A stretch of 64,000 nt of DNA from Halisarca cf. caerulea (taxonomy: Eukaryota; Porifera; Demospongiae; Chondrillida; Halisarcidae). The position numbers and the translations under genes are program-made. The stretch spans positions 1,594,069 to 1,658,068 of the forward strand of contig CAUJGJ010000003.1 in the NCBI GenBank assembly GCA_963170055.1, read 5' to 3'. The notes under the pieces are model-generated. The model had not been told where the DNA came from and did no database searches. It saw only the letters and a program-made list of their open reading frames with translations. Numbering within the stretch: position 1 is the stretch's first letter; every line of letters starts with the position of its first letter. Shown here one piece after another: positions 1 to 12,700 of the stretch.

Positions 1-2
1 CA

Positions 3-1604
3 TCCTTCCTCTTCTTTGGGGGAGACATTATCCTTTCGTCAGAGGGAGTCCAGCAGGGTGATCCCCTAGGACCCCTACTCTTCTGCCTGGGGATTCATGA
101 CTTAGTTTCTGCCCTGCAGTCTGCCTTCCGTGTTTTCTATCTGGATGATGGCACTTTGGGCGGTCCAGTGTCTAGCATTAAAGAGGATTTGTCTTTCCTG
201 GAATGCCACTCACCCCAACTGGGGCTGACCCTTAACCAATCCAAGTCAGAGATCATCGGTAAACACAGAGATCCAGTGGATGAGATGCTGTCAGATTTTC
301 CAAGCCTCTGCTGCACTGATCCAGATGAAGCTGTTGTTCTGGGTTCACCCATTGGGAGTACTCAGTCCATTGATACTGTCCTCCAAGCAAAGATCGACAA
401 TCTACGCCTGATGGGAGATCGCCTCTCTGACCTGGAAACCCACGATGCTCTTTGCCTCCTCAGACATGCTTTCTCCCTACCCAAACTCCTGTATGTTCTC
501 AGGAGTGCACCCTGCTTCCAGTCCGATTTATTGTCTGTTTTCGATGCGGTTCTCCGTTCACTCCTTGAGGTGATCTGCAACGTCAAGTTGGATGACTCAT
601 GCTGGCTGCAGGCCTCATTGCCTATCAACAGTGGAGGCCTGGGGATTAGGAGTGCTGTAATGCTTGCACCGTCAGCCTTTTTGGCTTCAGCTGCTGGCAG
701 CACCCATGTTTCTCAGGCCATCCTCCCTCCAGGGACGCAGTCCTGCATTCCTTCATTATTGACCAAAGCGTTGAGCTTGTGGTCAGACTCTGCATGTTCC
801 AGCGACCCACCATGTGGCCTAGAAGCCTCTTCTCAGAAGGCTTGGGATGTGCCTGTTGTTAAAGGTTCTTTCTCCTCCCTTATCGCCCATTCACAGGACT
901 CAAGGGGGAGAGCTCGCTTGCTCGCCTGTTCTCAGAAGGAGTCTGGAGCATGGCTTACAGCGCCTCCCATTTCTGCCCTAGGCCTGAGGATGTCCAATGA
1001 AGCAGTGCGAATAGCAATTGGCCTTCGTCTTGGAGCACCAATTTGTACTCCCCACAGCTGCAACCTATGTGGATCTCAAATTGACAAGTTTGGAACCCAT
1101 GGTCTTAGCTGCCGCAGATCCCCAGGTCGCATTCCTAGGCATGAAGCCTTGAACTCCATCATACAGCAGTCTTTGACTGCTGCAAAGGTTCCATCTATCC
1201 TTGAACCAGTGGGTTTATCACGCACGGACAACAAGCGTCCAGATGGGGCAACCATAACCCCTTGGCTTAGAGGACAACCTCTCGCTTGGGATGTTACGGT
1301 CTGGGACACCTTTGCTGTTTCCTACCTCCACCTGTCCTCTGCGGGCGTTGGTCAAGTGGCTGACATGGCTGCCAGGCGAAAGATTGATCTATACAGAAAT
1401 GTTGCCCGATCTCATCACTTTGTCCCTTTAGCTTTTGAATCAAGTGGGGTTTTCAGTGATCATTCCTTGTCATTCCTGCACCAATTGGCTTCCAGGATCC
1501 GATCAATCACAAAGGATCCCCTAGAATATCTCAAGATCAGCCAAAGAATCAGTGTATGTATCCAGAATTTCAATTGCCTCTCCATTATTCAATGTTGCAT
1601 GTGA
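3..1604 (+). CDS. Non-LTR retrotransposon ORF, RT core to C-terminus (copy A, 5' cut by window edge)
   Basis: The frame is open from base 3, before the first ATG at 156, so the start lies outside the window. Near the start it reads [11 protein letters not shown] (RT motif B region) and then YLDDG at about 138-152, the RT catalytic loop. Downstream is a cysteine/histidine cluster starting CNLC at 1059-1070, with a His and a fourth Cys about 10 and 14 residues later. A restriction-like endonuclease signature follows: RPDG at 1236-1247 and WDVTV around 1287-1301. The order RT, zinc knuckle, PD...D nuclease is that of R2/NeSL-type elements, which cut and prime at the target site. No stop interrupts the roughly 530 residues, unlike copies B and C, so this is the least decayed copy. 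The exact clade is not resolved. Confidence 0.85.
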   Translation, partial: SFLFFGGDIILSSEGVQQGDPLGPLLFCLGIHDLVSALQSAFRVFYLDDGTLGGPVSSIKEDLSFLECHSPQLGLTLNQSKSEIIGKHRDPVDEMLSDFPSLCCTDPDEAVVLGSPIGSTQSIDTVLQAKIDNLRLMGDRLSDLETHDALCLLRHAFSLPKLLYVLRSAPCFQSDLLSVFDAVLRSLLEVICNVKLDDSCWLQASLPINSGGLGIRSAVMLAPSAFLASAAGSTHVSQAILPPGTQSCIPSLLTKALSLWSDSACSSDPPCGLEASSQKAWDVPVVKGSFSSLIAHSQDSRGRARLLACSQKESGAWLTAPPISALGLRMSNEAVRIAIGLRLGAPICTPHSCNLCGSQIDKFGTHGLSCRRSPGRIPRHEALNSIIQQSLTAAKVPSILEPVGLSRTDNKRPDGATITPWLRGQPLAWDVTVWDTFAVSYLHLSSAGVGQVADMAARRKIDLYRNVARSHHFVPLAFESSGVFSDHSLSFLHQLASRIRSITKDPLEYLKISQRISVCIQNFNCLSIIQCCM

Positions 1605-1714
1605 TTTTTTTTTTGTTGTTATTGTCTCTATAATATTATGTTCTTTTTGTCTTCTTTCTTTGTGTCTGTTTTTTTTTGGCCATGTGTATCTCATGATTAA
1701 TTATATATATATAT

Positions 1715-1754
<40 letters not shown>

Positions 1755-1761
1755 TATATGC

Positions 1762-1796
<35 letters not shown>

Positions 1797-1808
1797 TATA
1801 TTAGCATG

Positions 1809-1888
<80 letters not shown>

Positions 1889-1932
1889 TATATATATATA
1901 TGTATATACATATATATACATATATTAGCATG

Positions 1933-2023
<91 letters not shown>
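1605..2023 (+). repeat. 3' UTR, poly(A) tract and long AT microsatellite after copy A
   Basis: After the stop comes a T-rich stretch, then an A run at about 1718-1750, then (AT)n to about 2023. The A run probably marks the 3' end of the retrotransposon copy, with AT repeats grown from it. The phrase TTAGCATGTATGTATATA occurs twice, near 1801 and 1925, so the array has a higher-order unit of about 125 bp. Confidence 0.8.
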
Positions 2024-2028
<5 letters not shown>

Positions 2029-2724
2029 GTTTGGGACGTTCTGGACACTTCCTGAGACATTAAAAAATATGTGGCCGCCTTCCGGAGGTCCAAAGAATGC
2101 TGAAAATGTCCCCCGAAATTGTGAAATATATGATTAATGCAAAAGGTTTGATGCTGCCTATCAAAGGATAACGTGCATTCATCTGCTATGCACATTGTAC
2201 CCCCCCTTTTGTTTACAGGCGTTCCACTGCCACTGCATGGCCATAGCCATGGCTATGGGAATTATCTTATTGAATAATGCCATAGGAAGGTAACTGAAAG
2301 TAAATGCCATATTTGTTTCCATTTTTGGGCGATTTTGGCACGAAAAAAGTGTTTAATTCCAAATAAAAGGTTTTAACAAGGTTATAAGAACGAACAACAA
2401 GCAAATTCATATAGTTTACATATTCAGCTAGCGATTGGTACATGTAAATTTGGTGAAGGTTCAGTGTCATCTTCTCCTCCGGAAATGGCAATTTTTGTTT
2501 TTTATCGAGAGTTTATGGCACCCTTGTTGTTCACTCAAACTTCTCTGTTTCTTACCTTTTCCTCTTCGGGTTTGCCTACCAATAATACTTGTTTACATTC
2601 ATGAAGTGTATTGCGTAGCCCAATTCGTATTAGAGGCATGATATACTATGAAAATTGGTCAAGTTTCGCGACGGCCATTTTACCATTATAACCGAGGGCT
2701 GAAATAAATACCCTGTGGATCATG
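2024..2724. other. No gene recognised
   Basis: This is unique-looking AT-rich DNA between the AT array and the Gypsy remnant. No coding frame, RNA gene or inverted repeat could be supported. A short palindromic phrase around GCCATAGCCATGGCTATGG sits near 2240-2258. Confidence 0.5.
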
Positions 2725-2890
2725 AGATGTATGTTGGTACCACTACCAATTTGGCCCAAATGCACGCAAGCGCCACTGCCCGTTCCAACAGTCACCTGTT
2801 CTTCCTGAAAGATCGGAATTCCATGCAGTTTGCGCTTCCTTGTAGACACGGGTGTGGAAGTGAGTATCATTCCTCCCTCTAGCCCTTGTC
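2725..2890 (+). pseudogene. Gypsy gag end and protease remnant
   Basis: A Cys-Trp-Tyr-His phrase near 2728 resembles the conserved zinc-binding end of gag in this Gypsy lineage. The protease phrase FLVDTGVEVSIIPPS follows in a different frame near 2833-2877, with the catalytic DTG intact. The rest of the protease is not readable in one frame. Confidence 0.7.
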
Positions 2891-3339
2891 ATACACTACG
2901 CCCCACTGGATATTCTCTACAGGCAGCGAGCCAGTCACCCATCACGACTTACGGAACCCGTTCACTCACCCTGGACGTGGATTTGCGACGCACTTTCAGA
3001 TGGATTTTCATCACAGCCGACATCAAACACACCATTCTTCCTAGGGTGCCGATTTTTTACACCACTATGGCCTTTCTGTGGATATCCGGAAGTCCCGCCT
3101 CCTTGACACTCTTACTCAGTTGCAGGTGCATGGTCTGTCAACACAGGCCTCATCTGCATGCCCCTCACTTCCGTGTCTGCATGGACTCGCAGGATCTGTA
3201 CTCCACTGTACTGCTGATTTCCCGGGAATACTCCACCCTCGTACAAAGGAGCAACCGTGCCAACATACAGTCACTCACCACATTCGCACTACTGGACCTT
3301 CAGTCTCCGCTCGCCCTTGTCACCTGTCCCCAGATTGCC

Positions 3340-4094
3340 TGTGTATTGCGAAACAAGAGTTTGATCATATGTTGGATTTAGGCATTATCCGTCCGTCATC
3401 TAGTTGTTGGGTTTCTCCACTTCACATGGTCCCGAAAAAGTCCCCAGGTGACTGGCGACTTTGTGGTGACTACCGTGCACTGAACCACATCACGGAACCT
3501 GATCAGTACCCAGTCCCCCACATCCAGGACTTTGCATATTCACTCCATGGAGCTATGGTATTTTCAAAGATTGATCTTGTGCGCGCGTATCATCAGATTC
3601 CTGTTGAACCCTCGGACATCCCCAAGACAGCTGTCACCATGCCCTTAGGACTATTCGAGTTCATTAGCATGCCATTTGGCTTACGCAATGCTGCTCAGAC
3701 ATTCCAATGTTTTATTGACCAGGTGCTACATGGTCTTCCTTGTGCCTATGCTTATATCGATGACATTCTCATCACATGGAAGCACCACTAAAGAGGAACA
3801 CCTCACTCACCTTCGGGAAGTTTGTGCTCGTTTGGACGCCAATGGTATTGTCATCAACCCCAACAAGTGTGTGCTTGGCACCAACTCTTTGGAGTTCCTC
3901 GGACATCGGGTAAACAGGCATGGTATTCGGCCCCTGGAGGAGAAGGTTGATGCTGTATGCCAGTTCCCACAACCTACATCGCAGAGAAAGTTACGTCAGT
4001 TCTTAGGACTCGTCAACTTTTATCATCGTTTCATCCCTGGTTGCGCACGCATCCTACAGCCACTCAACTCCATGCTCACCAGATCCTCCCAGCG
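3340..4094 (+). pseudogene. Gypsy reverse transcriptase remnant, frameshifted
   Basis: RT landmarks are clear: a Gypsy-type first block ([17 protein letters not shown]), the [14 protein letters not shown] block with its catalytic Asp, [13 protein letters not shown], and YIDD at 3753-3764. Right after YIDD the frame changes by one base near 3778-3792, and the thumb/connection part (EFLGHRVNRHGI, then the RQFLGLVNFYHRF block) continues in the new frame. The remnant stops abruptly at the nested MITE at 4095. The active-site residues look intact but the gene is broken. Confidence 0.85.
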
Positions 4095-4821
4095 CATGTG
4101 GGACATGTCCACACTAATTTGGAGGTGTGAAAATTTCGGTCATTTTTATATCTTCATTTCTCAACTTGTAGAAGCTTCAGAGCATCAAACAATGGCTTAA
4201 TACATAGGTGGACATGTAAACGTTTCGAGGATTAGCCTTTTAAAAGGCTTTCTTCAATTGCAAAGAAGTTTGTAAGGCTTTCCTAACCCCTACTAAAAAG
4301 CGAAACTCTTCGGGCACTACCTGGTGGAATACTTCCACGACTAATTTTATTCACATAAATCACTATAGCAAAACATTTACGAATTTTTCCATGCAGGTGC
4401 CAACACCATTCCTCTCCAAAGCCGAGATCATCACAATTGGCCATCAAAGGGCGACATTCTAGCTCCTATAACTCAGGACAGGAACAACGCTTCTCTTGCA
4501 CCCACATGGAAAAGTTGCAAACTACGAATAGTTCAATGCTAGCACCAAGCAACTGTCTCTAGCTTGTGTCCTCGTGTAGCGTCCAGCCGAAAACTAAAAT
4601 TTCGAAGAACATCGAGTTAGGTCACATGCCAGCATGTGAAAGAGCAACGGTGACGACAGAAAACGTCATTTATCGCGGATTTGGTTTCGTATACACCCGA
4701 ATATCCACCCGGATCATGAGATAAAAGTGTGACTAATAACCTATAGGTGCCGAAAGATAACATTTCACCCCTATGCAAACTGAGGATCACTATCATAACA
4801 AATCTGGACATGTCCCACATG
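4095..4821. mobile_element. MITE nested in the Gypsy element (copy 1)
   Basis: The insertion starts CATGTGGGACATGTCCA and ends with its reverse complement, giving 17-bp terminal inverted repeats. The flanking bases read CG on both sides, a possible 2-bp target duplication, although the palindromic ends make the exact border uncertain. Gypsy sequence resumes directly after it. About 500 bp of the interior is shared, inverted, with 23290-23794. No transposase frame is present. The superfamily is not clear. Confidence 0.75.
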
Positions 4822-4859
4822 CGAGGGTGACCGATGCCTTGTCTGGACTCCCGATGCTG

Positions 4860-5285
4860 AGGCCGCCTTCATTGCCATCAAGGATGCCCTCGCTGATGCC
4901 TCACTCCTGGTACACCCTCAAGCTGATGCCCCCACATGCCTTTTTTTCTTGCAATTTGAAGCCAGCTGAGACCAGGTATAGTACTTTCGATTGAGAGTTG
5001 CTAGCAGTTTACCTGGCCATCAAACACTTCCGGCATTTCGTGGAAGGAAGGAGTTTCTTCATGGTCACTGACCATAAACCCCTTACCTTCGCACTCACCA
5101 CCACTCAGTCTACGCAACACTCACCTCATCAGATTCGTCATCTGGATTTTGTGTCCCAATTCACCACTGACATCTGTTTCCTCCAAGGTTCATCTGCTCT
5201 GGCAGCTGACGCATTGTCCCGGGTAGAAGTTGACGCAATCCACACCACTCCGCTAGCCACCATCAATTTCACAGCTATGACTTGA
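4860..5285 (+). pseudogene. Gypsy RNase H remnant
   Basis: After the MITE the frame resumes with AAFIAIKDALADAS and then, in another frame and past a TGA at about 4992, LLAVYLAIKHFRHF, the TDHKPL signature and DALSR. These are the RNase H landmarks of Ty3/Gypsy pol. One shift and one stop break it before the closing TGA at 5283. Confidence 0.8.
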
Positions 5286-5409
5286 GCCCAGCAAGATGAT
5301 CCTCGGCTTCAGAACTCCTCACCAGATTCATATCTTCAGCTACGTCAAATACCTGTCCCCACCGCACTGGAGCACCTTACCCATATGTACCGCCAACGTT
5401 TCGCCGCTC

Positions 5410-6505
5410 CATCTTTGATGCTCTACATTCCTTATCTCATCCCAGAATCCATGCCACGAAGCACCTGATCACTTCTTACTATGTCTGGCCCAGCATCAAT
5501 GCCGATGTCCACAAATGGGCTCATTTGTGTCTACAGTGCCAGAAAGCTAAGGTACATTGTCACACGGTCACTCCTCTTGGTAACTTCGCAATTCCCGACG
5601 TCCGCTTCAATCACACCCATATCAATCTCGTGGGTCCCCTGCTGCCTTGTAAAGGATTTTCCTATCTCCTTACATGCGTAGACCGCTTCACACACTGGCC
5701 GGAAGCCATTCCTCTGCCAGATAATACAGCCGTCTCTGTCGCCCACGCCTTCATCACACATTGGATTGCTCCATGTGGGTTCCCAGCCACCATCACCATC
5801 GATCGTGGTAGTCAGTTCGAATCTGACCTTTGGCATCAGCTCATGCACCTACTGGGTACCTCCCGGATCAGGACAACCGCATACCACCCTGCTGCCAATG
5901 GCCTCATGGAACGTCTCCACCGTAAACTGAAAGCCGGCCTCGTGACTTGTGCGCCATGTTCGGAGTGGATTGATGCCCTTCCTATTGTACTCCTTGGCAT
6001 TCGCATATGCCTTAAGGAGGACTTGGGTTCCTCAATGGCCGAACTGGTCTACGGCACCTCGTTGCGCCTCCCAGGAGAGTTTTTCGTTGACTCGAAGGAT
6101 ATAGCCGACCCTGCATGTTATGTATCTAGACTACGCACCACCATGCAACAACTTCATCCTGTTCCCACAACACATCATTCACACCGCAAACCACATGTAA
6201 GTAAAGACCTAGCTTTCAGCACGCACTTATTTGTATGCAAAGACGCCTTATGCAAGTCCCTACAGCCACCGTATGATGGCCTGTTTCGAGTTGTCAGCCG
6301 CTCCACCAAGTACTTCATCGTTCATGTGAATGGGCAGGATCAGATCATATCACTGGATCGCTTGAAGCCTGCGCACCTCGAACCTACCCCATCTACAGAC
6401 GCCACGCCTACAGTTATTACGCCTCCTCAAGTATCGCCACCAGAACATGTTTGTGCTACAGATCATTTGACACGTATCACACGTTCGGGACGTCATGTAC
6501 ACTAG
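5410..6505 (+). pseudogene. Gypsy integrase remnant
   Basis: An HHCC-type zinc-binding region (two His in HSLSHPRIH, then CLQCQ near 5533) precedes the integrase core. Core landmarks are HINLVGPLLP near 5620, CVDRFTHWPEAIP, TIDRGSQFES near 5800 and NGLMERLHRKL near 5900. In the family the first catalytic Asp normally lies in the HI-D-LVGPL phrase; here it reads Asn, so this copy would be catalytically dead even without its frame breaks. The frame is open from 5525 to 6505 and ends in a basic tail. Confidence 0.85.
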
Positions 6506-6565
6506 CTGGCCTGACAAACTGTCCTACTAGGAACGTTCGTGGGTTACTCACGGGAGGGGGAGTAC

Positions 6566-6838
6566 TGTGGTGTATAGCCAACTGTGACCGTGTTTGTCTT
6601 TGGTCTATGTCTTTGTTGCATGATATGTATTGCATGCCTCGTGCCCAGTATTAACATCTACCGTCACGTGATCATTGTACTTATGTACTGTAACCACGCA
6701 TGCGCAGTTAGTTACCTCGTGTTGTTGTGTAGAGTTGTCTAGTGGACCCGTTGTCTTTGGTGTCTTGTTTAGTGAGGAGATTTTAGTGAATCATTTTGTT
6801 GTGAATTGTTGGTGCTTGCGCTTTGGCATATGCCTTCA
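6566..6838 (+). repeat. Possible 3' LTR of the Gypsy element
   Basis: It starts TGTGG just after a purine-rich tract (GGGAGGGGG) that could be the polypurine primer, and ends near CTTCA before the next repeat. No second LTR is available for comparison, so the borders are inferred. Confidence 0.4.
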
Positions 6839-6841
6839 GTA

Positions 6842-7810
6842 CTACTACTATAGGAAAGCAGCTAACATGGCAAAAGTACTAAAGGAACTATCCTTCATTT
6901 ATGCCATTTTCAGATTGTGGTTTCTAAAGTCTTTACTTTTTTAACTGCAAGGTATGATTATTTTGTATAGTTTGGTTATATAGTTGGTTTTGATTTTGAA
7001 GTTTGTATTCTGTAGGTACGTATTTGGTATTCACACAGTGTCACTTCATTTAAATGTATATAGCTTAATTGCTTTAAAAAACGCATATCAAACTATTAAA
7101 GCTCTTCTTGAAAGAGATTCTTCAATTCATGGCTGAAGCGCACTTATTGCTGAATAAGTACATAAAGTACAGCACACTTCCGTACCTTAATGTTATTATT
7201 TTATTAATTTTATTATTTTCATTATTATTGTTGGAGTAATTTACAAAATTACTGATCGTTCTTAGACGTTAACTACATTTATCAGCAGGTTGTTTTTCGA
7301 GCCATTGTTTGTAAACAAGAAACAATAGGTTTTGGATGTAACCTATATACTGGTGTATTTGCAGCTCATAAATATAATATTATTGTAATAAAATAAATTT
7401 TACAATATATTGACCAAAAAAGTGCACATTATGTAGAGCTCCACACTGCGTAGCCAAGCACATCCTGAATTGTTGTCCCTCATCGCTAGCCATAATCTTA
7501 TGGCGGCATGATCAAACCCTACAAGCCATTACTAACTTCCGTAAACACAATGGACAAGCTAATATCTATGCTGACATTGACGGTCGCTGTGCATCTGAAT
7601 TTCCACCATCCACATTACCTCCATCAATAATCCACACCCTACCCCGCCCAGATTATGCATGATCAGGGAAGCCAATATTACACGTGGAGCTAACCATCCC
7701 ATGGAACAGAATACAATATGGCTTCAGGCCATTGCTTCAAAGCCTCAAACGCTAACTATTAATCCCTTATTGTGGATTAACAAATATTCAGAATGTTATA
7801 ATATTGATGG
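6842..7810 (+). repeat. Dispersed repeat R, copy 1, with endonuclease-domain relic
   Basis: This segment matches 22128-23285 over most of its length, starting at TATAGGAAAGCAG. The 3' part (7501 to about 7712) reads as protein: WRHDQTLQAIT, IYADIDGR, PPSTLPPSI, LPRPD, then a TGA, then VELTIPW. The order YAD, P-rich, RPD, ELT is the C-terminal restriction-like endonuclease region of many invertebrate non-LTR elements. No reverse transcriptase precedes it. Both copies share the TGA after RPDYA, so they come from an already mutated source. Confidence 0.7.
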
Positions 7811-9573
7811 CTAAAGCCAAATAGCATCAAGCAAACTGTAGCGCAGTAATTCACTTAAGATCACGAAGAACTAAAGCCAACATCTTTATAGAATTGAAAT
7901 TTTGGCTTCTTCTCTTCCACATAAACATCAACACGCGCATTCGTTTTCAGGTTCGAGTCGCTCAGAGGCAGCACGTCGTACATGCCATCTTATAAAACCA
8001 AGCTATACGCTAGCTTTCTTTCTTACTATGCTCTTTCTGTACCTTCGAATTTCAATGTAGCATTCCTTTCCGCATGCGTAGAAGGCACGTTGCTATCATG
8101 TGACGTCACCTTTTTCAATCCACATATATAGGAAACTAAGAACATCCTCAAACCATAGAACCTATAACACTTATGCTTTAACATGAACCCCTTGGAAATG
8201 ATCTGCATCTACAACTACTAAGGTTAAGCTAAGCAAGCTGCAGACAACAAACTGTGACAATTTAAAATATAGGCCTGCAAATACAACGCTTAGCCAGGAT
8301 CGGATGTACCAGCTATGAATCGCTGGCAGCCATTAGTCCCAAAAGTACTTCATAGTAATAAGGTGGAGATGATTGTTGCATAGGGCTACACAGACTTGTG
8401 GATGAGCATGCATGCATGTGTCGGACCAGATGAGTATATATATAGGTCTATATATAGACATAGATATTAGATAGGTATAAGGACAGAGGGGCAATGGGCT
8501 GCAGGAGATGATGCAAAGCTAGTTCTGGTATAGCCCTTTAAGACAGTGGTTTGTACCCTGAGTGCAGTGTGAAAATTCCAATACATCCCGCATTTTTAAT
8601 TTAAATAGCATTGTATTATTATATCCCTATGTCATATGCATGATGCAGGAATTTGTATGCTGAACCCATGCAGTCTCGGCTGTCTAGCGTTATGCCTGTC
8701 TGTCCAGACCAATGTCCATCTTGCCCTATATCAGTCTGCAATTTCTATACTGTTATGGACTCTATATGCTTTCCTCTTCTTGGTAAATTCTGTACAATTT
8801 TCATAAGCATGCATGGTGGTTACCTGCTTGTTTCAAGCATGTAAATGGACTGTGGATATCATTTCAGGTAAAATCTTGTTGCAACAGCCATGAAACATGG
8901 TTGGAAAGTCAAATCTAGGTTGTAACATGTTTTTTTTGTCCTGCACACATGGTTGTAATTTTGACCTGGGTTTATACATATGTTCAGTAAGACATATCCT
9001 TAATTTTGTAAGAGGTTAATAATTATTATAATATATTTTATACATATATAATATACATACTATATATACTGCATGCAGTGGCGTAGCTCCCATTGTTTTC
9101 TGGTTGCCATGCAGGACCCCCCCCCCCCCCCCCCCATATTAGAAACCCCTGTAATCTGAATCCACCAGTGTGCTAATTAATGATGCAATTAATCCCATGC
9201 AACACTTTCTCCAGTAACCTGCATACATCTCTTCTATACACATTGTACTACAGAGCACTTGAACACAAATGCTGCATGCAAGTTTTGCAATTGTTGCATT
9301 CTTTTCAGTCGTTTCTAGCTTGTCTGACACAAGCACGTATTACTATAATATTATACAGTTTAAATAGTTTAAATTTTTCAACTACAAAATTAAATCTTAT
9401 ATGCCAGTGGTACTCTCACGAAACACACACTTATACATAACAGAAACATTGGATCACTGCATGGGCTCTAAAAACATACCATGTAAAATGATCGTTATAG
9501 TTTTGTGCATGCAAATAATATTACACATTGTCAAACAAAATATCGGATATAATATTGTACTCATAACATTCTC
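7811..9573. other. Intergenic, no gene recognised
   Basis: AT-rich DNA with a poly(C) run at about 9118-9136 and short AT arrays near 8435-8460 and 9030-9070. No supported exon or RNA gene was found. It lies beyond the 3' end of the minus-strand receptor gene. Confidence 0.5.
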
Positions 9574-9754
9574 TTAGATGCGCATGCACCAATCTTGGTA
9601 AGCAGGTGAGGGCACTATTGTGACACGATATGTATCAAGATTACTTTGTCTCACAGCATGTATTGTTGCATAGGCAGGAGAAGGTTGCATCTGAACAGCA
9701 TCAGCTTCAGAAGGATCATCATAGATCTCATCTCTGCCCACAGATCTTTTTGAT
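9574..9754 (-). CDS. Cytoplasmic tail exon with tyrosine motifs
   Basis: The exon starts after a CATAAG acceptor and runs to TAA. The peptide contains RDEIYDDPSEAD, SPAYATIHAV, NLDTYRVTIV and SPAYQDWCMRI: four tyrosines, each near acidic or aliphatic residues. SPAY occurs twice. YATI and YRVT look like possible SH2 or PTB docking sites, but none is a strict ITIM. It has 60 codons plus one split base, consistent with the upstream exon phase. Confidence 0.65.
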
Positions 9755-12700
9755 CTTATGGGATAATAACAATAATTAATATTTATATTATTACATTTAA
9801 TACCACAGAGGGCTAAAGCCACAATGTGACAATATTTGATCAAACATCTTTTAATTTGTACAGTATTATGCAAACTTGTACATGTTTACATATCCTTCTG
9901 TCCTATAAAGTAAAATAGCTAGGCTACATGGTGTCTTTACTTAGAGCAAATAAATCACCCTATATAGCTAGAAGTGTTAGAGCACCTCTTAAGCTATACG
10001 AATAGAGTGTTATGCTTCTGTTTTGTGACAGGGAACCTTAAAAGGGTAAATAATGGTTGATCATTTGCGTCTTTCCTTCCAACTAGACTAAGGTGTATAC
10101 ATTGGACATACAACAATTAATTATACCGAGTGGTTACCAAGGTTATAACTGTTTCTGTTGTCAATCAATAGGAGTCAATTTGAGGTCTGCTATGCATTTT
10201 GCAAAACTCAACCCTTTGGTCTAAAACCAATAAGTTCTATAGTAGGGGTCTATTTTGAAACAGAACAACTGTTACATATCCATTGCAAAAAAGGCATGCG
10301 TGCCCTGTAAGAAGAGACTTTCAATTTCGCTAGTGAGGTCTGATCTGTGTTCATGTTTTTGATTACTGCTTGCGCCAGTTATGTAAAATACTAATGTATA
10401 ATTATTATGGCTTTCGATTTCATCCATATGCAACAGTCAATCTTGTACGTACTGAGTTATGGTTCCCATGGAAGATCAGTAGAACAAGTACACTTACATA
10501 CTGATGGGATTAAAAAACTGATGATAGCAATGAGAACAAATAAAAGGAGATCATATGCATAGCAGCCATGCAACGTATATAAGAATATTGAGTTGCATGT
10601 AATAGGCACACACATGTACACACACGCACATTTCACATTCTGGATAGTTTTGTCAAAATATAACTGACGTGTGTATATATCTACACAGCAGAAATATGTC
10701 ACATCCTTTGCAACAACACCCATGCAAGATAAATCATAATCACCACACACAGTTAAATTAACCTTTCTTTTTTCTTTAAAGAAGATTTCTTCTTTTGATT
10801 ATCTATATAATAATATGTACAAGGATACAAGAACAGGTGCAACTGGTTAGTGGTACCTGGGGACTAAAATGTTCTTTAATAAATGCTAAAATTATTACCT
10901 TTGGGTGAACTGTTCCCGGATTTCAAGGAAAATATACAAATCAAAACTAAAGTTGTCACAACAATGATTAAAGCAATTCCACCGTAAACACCACCAAATG
11001 CTGCTCCAATAGCTGAATGGATCAGAAAATACACAGTAATTGTGCAGAATCTGATGTTCTGCTTGCTTCACAATTTAGGAACATTTGATTAGTGCAAATT
11101 AAATTGTATAGCCACCATGATGGTCCATCCTAAATATATATACAGTACATCATGGCTGAAGGAACCATGCTCTACTACTTGACTTTCATTTGTTTAGCAG
11201 TTGATAATAAAAGAAACTTCTGACTGCGTCCATGTTTAATTCCATGTAATGCTTTGCATTTCATGGCAAAGTTCTATGCACTCTGAGCAATTAAAATAAG
11301 AAGTTATAATTTAAAATATATTAGACAAGTTGAACAATCTGAAAAGTGGCTTTTGGTGTACAAATAATACTAGTCATCATGGATCCTTTAAAAATGGCAG
11401 ATCAGAGAATATTAGCATGTTGGATAGTTCATTGACAATTGTATGTTACACGGTCAACAGGAAGAATGCAGTTAATTTAATGATAATGCACAATTACTAA
11501 TAGTATGTATCCAATGCATAGACAAAGCTGTAGAAATGGAAAGAAACCCGTGGTTACATATTAGATACAACACAATCATGTCTCACATGGCAGGGATACA
11601 CTGTAATACTAGTACTGATGCTCTCTCTCCCCAAAAAAGGAATCTTCCTAGATAGAACCCTGATAGGGGACATGATCATTTTGAACAAGTCATATACACT
11701 ATTGTCTATGCAATAATTTGAAACAATATAACAAACATTGAATTATAATGTGTACATATGTGACATCCACGATGTCTATATAAAGCACATGCAGTGTACA
11801 GGGGCTAGGGGGTTTCTATTATGATAAACCTAAGGCTAAGGTCAAGGGCATGCATGCAGAGTTTCGAAATCTTTGGTGGTATCATAGACACATTGTGCTA
11901 TATAACCAGTACTTGTATATCATAGCATGTCTATGGTGTGAACACTGCATGTGGCCATACACATGGATGGGAACACATACCACTGGTATGGAAGTGAACT
12001 TTACATTTGTACGTAAGGGCAATTTAAAAACTAAGTCATAGTAATACATGTTTATGTCAGACAAGTAGGTAGAAAAACAACTAAACAAGCACAATTAAAG
12101 CATCAATAATAGTTGGGGCATGCCTAACTAATTTTATATTTCTGGTTCCCTTCCTAGTCAAAAAATTTAGGCGAAAAAGAAAAATATTTTTTTTACTTAA
12201 AGGAAATTAAGTCAGTGAGCATGCTGGGTTCAAACCCTGATATTGTAATCTATCAAGTAAAGCATGTGTGTTCAGTATGAACACATGCACATGCAACCAT
12301 TGTGTTATTGTGGGGCCAGTGCCTGTCTGGTTTCACTACAGACATGCATCAAACACTCCCAATTAATCTAATTGTGTTGCATAAGTTTGTATCAAATTAA
12401 CATCTTAATTTCAACTTGCTTCAATTCAACATTCTTGTTAGGATAAGTATTAATAACATCTATTCACAGATATAAGGAATATTTCTTTACTTGTATGAAT
12501 GCCTTTGTCAATGATTAGATTAAAATTAAAATTAAAATAAAAACCCTGGTGCATGGCCTGATCAATTTTTGAAAGATGTCCAAGACCAGAAATATATTAA
12601 TTTACTTTGTATGGCCTTACAGTGCATGTTTGCTGTCATGTGCTCTGCAGAACGTTAACCATACATGCAGATGTAAACAGGTGACTAATGGGAAAAGTGT

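Larger units (their letters stand above)
2725..6838 (+). mobile_element. Decayed Ty3/Gypsy LTR retrotransposon, 5' truncated
   Basis: Domains occur in canonical Gypsy order: end of gag with a Cys/His phrase near 2728, aspartic protease, reverse transcriptase, RNase H, integrase, then a purine-rich tract (about 6551-6562) and a possible 3' LTR starting TGTGG at 6566. Neither a 5' LTR nor a complete gag is visible. The pol frame is broken several times: a shift near 3785, a 727-bp foreign insertion at 4095-4821, a shift and a stop between the connection and RNase H parts near 4992, and a stop at 5283. It is a dead copy; the parts are listed separately. Confidence 0.85.

Noticed and set aside
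1552..2195. Frames of 164-167 codons across the AT array
   Set aside because: Tyr-Ile repeats from (AT)n; no coding signal.
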